From contig JAKARG010000168.1 in assembly GCA_021819345.1 (NCBI GenBank), positions 1-7,028 on the forward strand: a stretch of 7,028 nt of DNA, in the 5' to 3' direction. Position numbers and translations under genes: made by a program. This stretch comes from Actinomycetes bacterium (GTDB taxonomy: Bacteria > Actinomycetota > Acidimicrobiia > Acidimicrobiales > Palsa-688). The notes under the pieces are model-generated. The model worked only from the letters and a program-made list of their open reading frames with translations, had not been told where the DNA came from and did no database searches. Within the stretch, counting starts at the first letter, position 1; each line of letters starts with the position of its first letter. Shown piece by piece: positions 6,363 through 7,028 of the stretch.

Positions 6363-6894
6363 CCACTCCGGCCGCCTGAGCGAGTGCCGCCGGCTCGACT
6401 CGCAGACCAAGACAGCGCGAGTCATCGCCGCTCTCGACGCCATGGCCGCCTCCGGGGCAGCGATCAACATCGCAGCCCTCGCCCGCAGCGCCGGAGTCAG
6501 CCGGCGCTTCATCTACGACCATCCCGAACTGCGAGCCGAGGCCGAACGACGATCGGCCCAGATCATCGAAGCTCACAGCGCTGCCATGGCCACCACAGCC
6601 AGGGTCAGCCTCGCCTCACTACGAGCCGACCTCGCCAACGCCAACGCCACCAACCATCGCCTCAGCACAGAGCTCGCCGGCCTGCGCCGCAGGCTCGGGC
6701 AGCTACTCGGCCAAGAAGTCCTCAACGACCTGCCAAAAGACGCAACTATCGCCGTCGACGATCCCCGCCTTCAACAACTCGAAGCCGCGCTCGTCGCCGC
6801 CCAAGAAGAGCTCACCCGACGAACCGAGGAACTCGAAGCGGCCCGCCAGATCAACCGGGAACTGCTCAGCCGCGTCAACCGCCACCCTCACTGA
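6355..6894 (+). CDS. tnpC: TnpC-like accessory protein: HTH plus coiled coil (DUF6262-type)
   Basis: This 179-residue protein matches the third gene of Tn554-type modules, a non-catalytic partner that modulates the recombinases (Tn554 TnpC is about 125 aa and influences transposition efficiency and orientation). Residues 18-60 contain KTARVIAALDAM and a helix-turn-helix, INIAALARSAGVSRRFIYDH, then ELRAEAERRSAQII. From about 85 to 120 and again 138 to 173 are heptad-like, charged coiled-coil stretches (LRADLANANATNHRLSTELA; LQQLEAALVAAQEELTRRTE), separated by a Pro/Asp-containing break. The start ATG 6355 overlaps the tnpB stop by 8 nt (ATGGCTGA), which explains the lack of a good ribosome site and suggests coupling; the open frame extends upstream to 6205 but that part only shadows tnpB. 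Assignment rests on HTH/coiled-coil architecture and gene order. Confidence 0.8.
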   Translation: MADHSGRLSECRRLDSQTKTARVIAALDAMAASGAAINIAALARSAGVSRRFIYDHPELRAEAERRSAQIIEAHSAAMATTARVSLASLRADLANANATNHRLSTELAGLRRRLGQLLGQEVLNDLPKDATIAVDDPRLQQLEAALVAAQEELTRRTEELEAARQINRELLSRVNRHPH

Positions 6895-7028
6895 CGGCCC
6901 TGGAGTCACCGACCCGGAGCATCCCGTCGTGGCGCACACCTGCGCGTCACACGAAACCCCAGTTCAGCACCAGTGGCGCGCACCCGCCACCCCAGAAAAG
7001 GCCACGAGAATGTGTCGACCACGGCGGC
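6895..7028. other. Non-coding tail after tnpC with an imperfect direct repeat
   Basis: No reading frame with coding character begins here. GTGGCGCACACC (6929-6940) recurs as GTGGCGCGCACC (6973-6984), one mismatch, 44 bp apart. No terminator-like hairpin with a T-run and no recognisable transposon end were seen. Possible recombinase-binding repeats near the right end, but a chance match in GC-rich DNA is equally possible. Confidence 0.25.

Larger units (their letters stand above)
2632..6894 (+). mobile_element. Tn554-type transposition module (tnpA-tnpB-tnpC), element ends not found
   Basis: Three same-strand genes follow each other with 4-nt (or 1-nt) and 8-nt overlaps: a ~380-aa tyrosine recombinase, a much larger second tyrosine recombinase with a C-terminal Cys cluster, and a small HTH/coiled-coil protein. 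This order and these proteins match the TnpA-TnpB-TnpC set of the Tn554 family, site-specific transposons without terminal inverted repeats. All three genes look intact. The left end must lie between the IS110 end and 2632, or the IS may have inserted near or into it; the right end is not recognisable by 7028. Any cargo would normally lie downstream, outside the window. Confidence 0.75.

Noticed and set aside
4977..6512. 511-codon open frame on the - strand over tnpB and tnpC
   Set aside because: Shadow of the catalytic half of tnpB; no motif, and it crosses the tnpB/tnpC junction.
1..7028. tRNA, rRNA, CRISPR array or tandem-repeat locus
   Set aside because: No cloverleaf-like arms, no regularly spaced repeats and no rRNA-like segments were seen on either strand by eye.

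Overview
The window looks like an accessory, mobile-element-rich stretch of a high-GC bacterium. Base composition, codon use (G or C in most third positions) and GTG starts point to an actinomycete-like genome (Actinomycetota). No housekeeping gene is present to fix the taxon, so this is inference. Everything recognisable is recombination or transposition machinery; no cargo, resistance, metabolic or RNA gene is visible.

Layout. (1) 2-424 (+): C-terminal part of an XerC/phage-type tyrosine recombinase. It enters from outside the window and loses homology just after its LGH motif, before the catalytic tyrosine. (2) 442-734 (-): remnant of a small cysteine-rich (zinc-ribbon) protein, probably frameshifted. 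(3) About 786-2545 (-): an IS110-family insertion sequence. Its 467-residue DEDD transposase lies at 839-2242, preceded on the same strand by about 300 nt of non-coding but highly foldable DNA, where IS110-group elements encode their bridge RNA. (4) 2632-6894 (+): a tightly overlapping three-gene operon that matches the Tn554-type transposition module: TnpA-like recombinase (380 aa), large TnpB-like recombinase (863 aa) and TnpC-like HTH/coiled-coil protein (179 aa). (5) 6895-7028: short non-coding tail; the right end of the Tn554-like element is not identified and may lie beyond the window.

How the parts relate. The Tn554-type genes overlap by 4 nt (or 1 nt) and 8 nt, so they are probably co-transcribed and translationally coupled and act as one complex. 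The IS110 element is independent, uses a different chemistry and points the opposite way. The truncated integrase and zinc-ribbon remnant to its left look like leftovers of older insertions, making this a graveyard plus hot spot of nested mobile DNA. The least ordinary features are the TnpB N-terminus, with three Cys-rich units and a duplicated LPEAV motif, and the candidate bridge-RNA region of the IS110 element.
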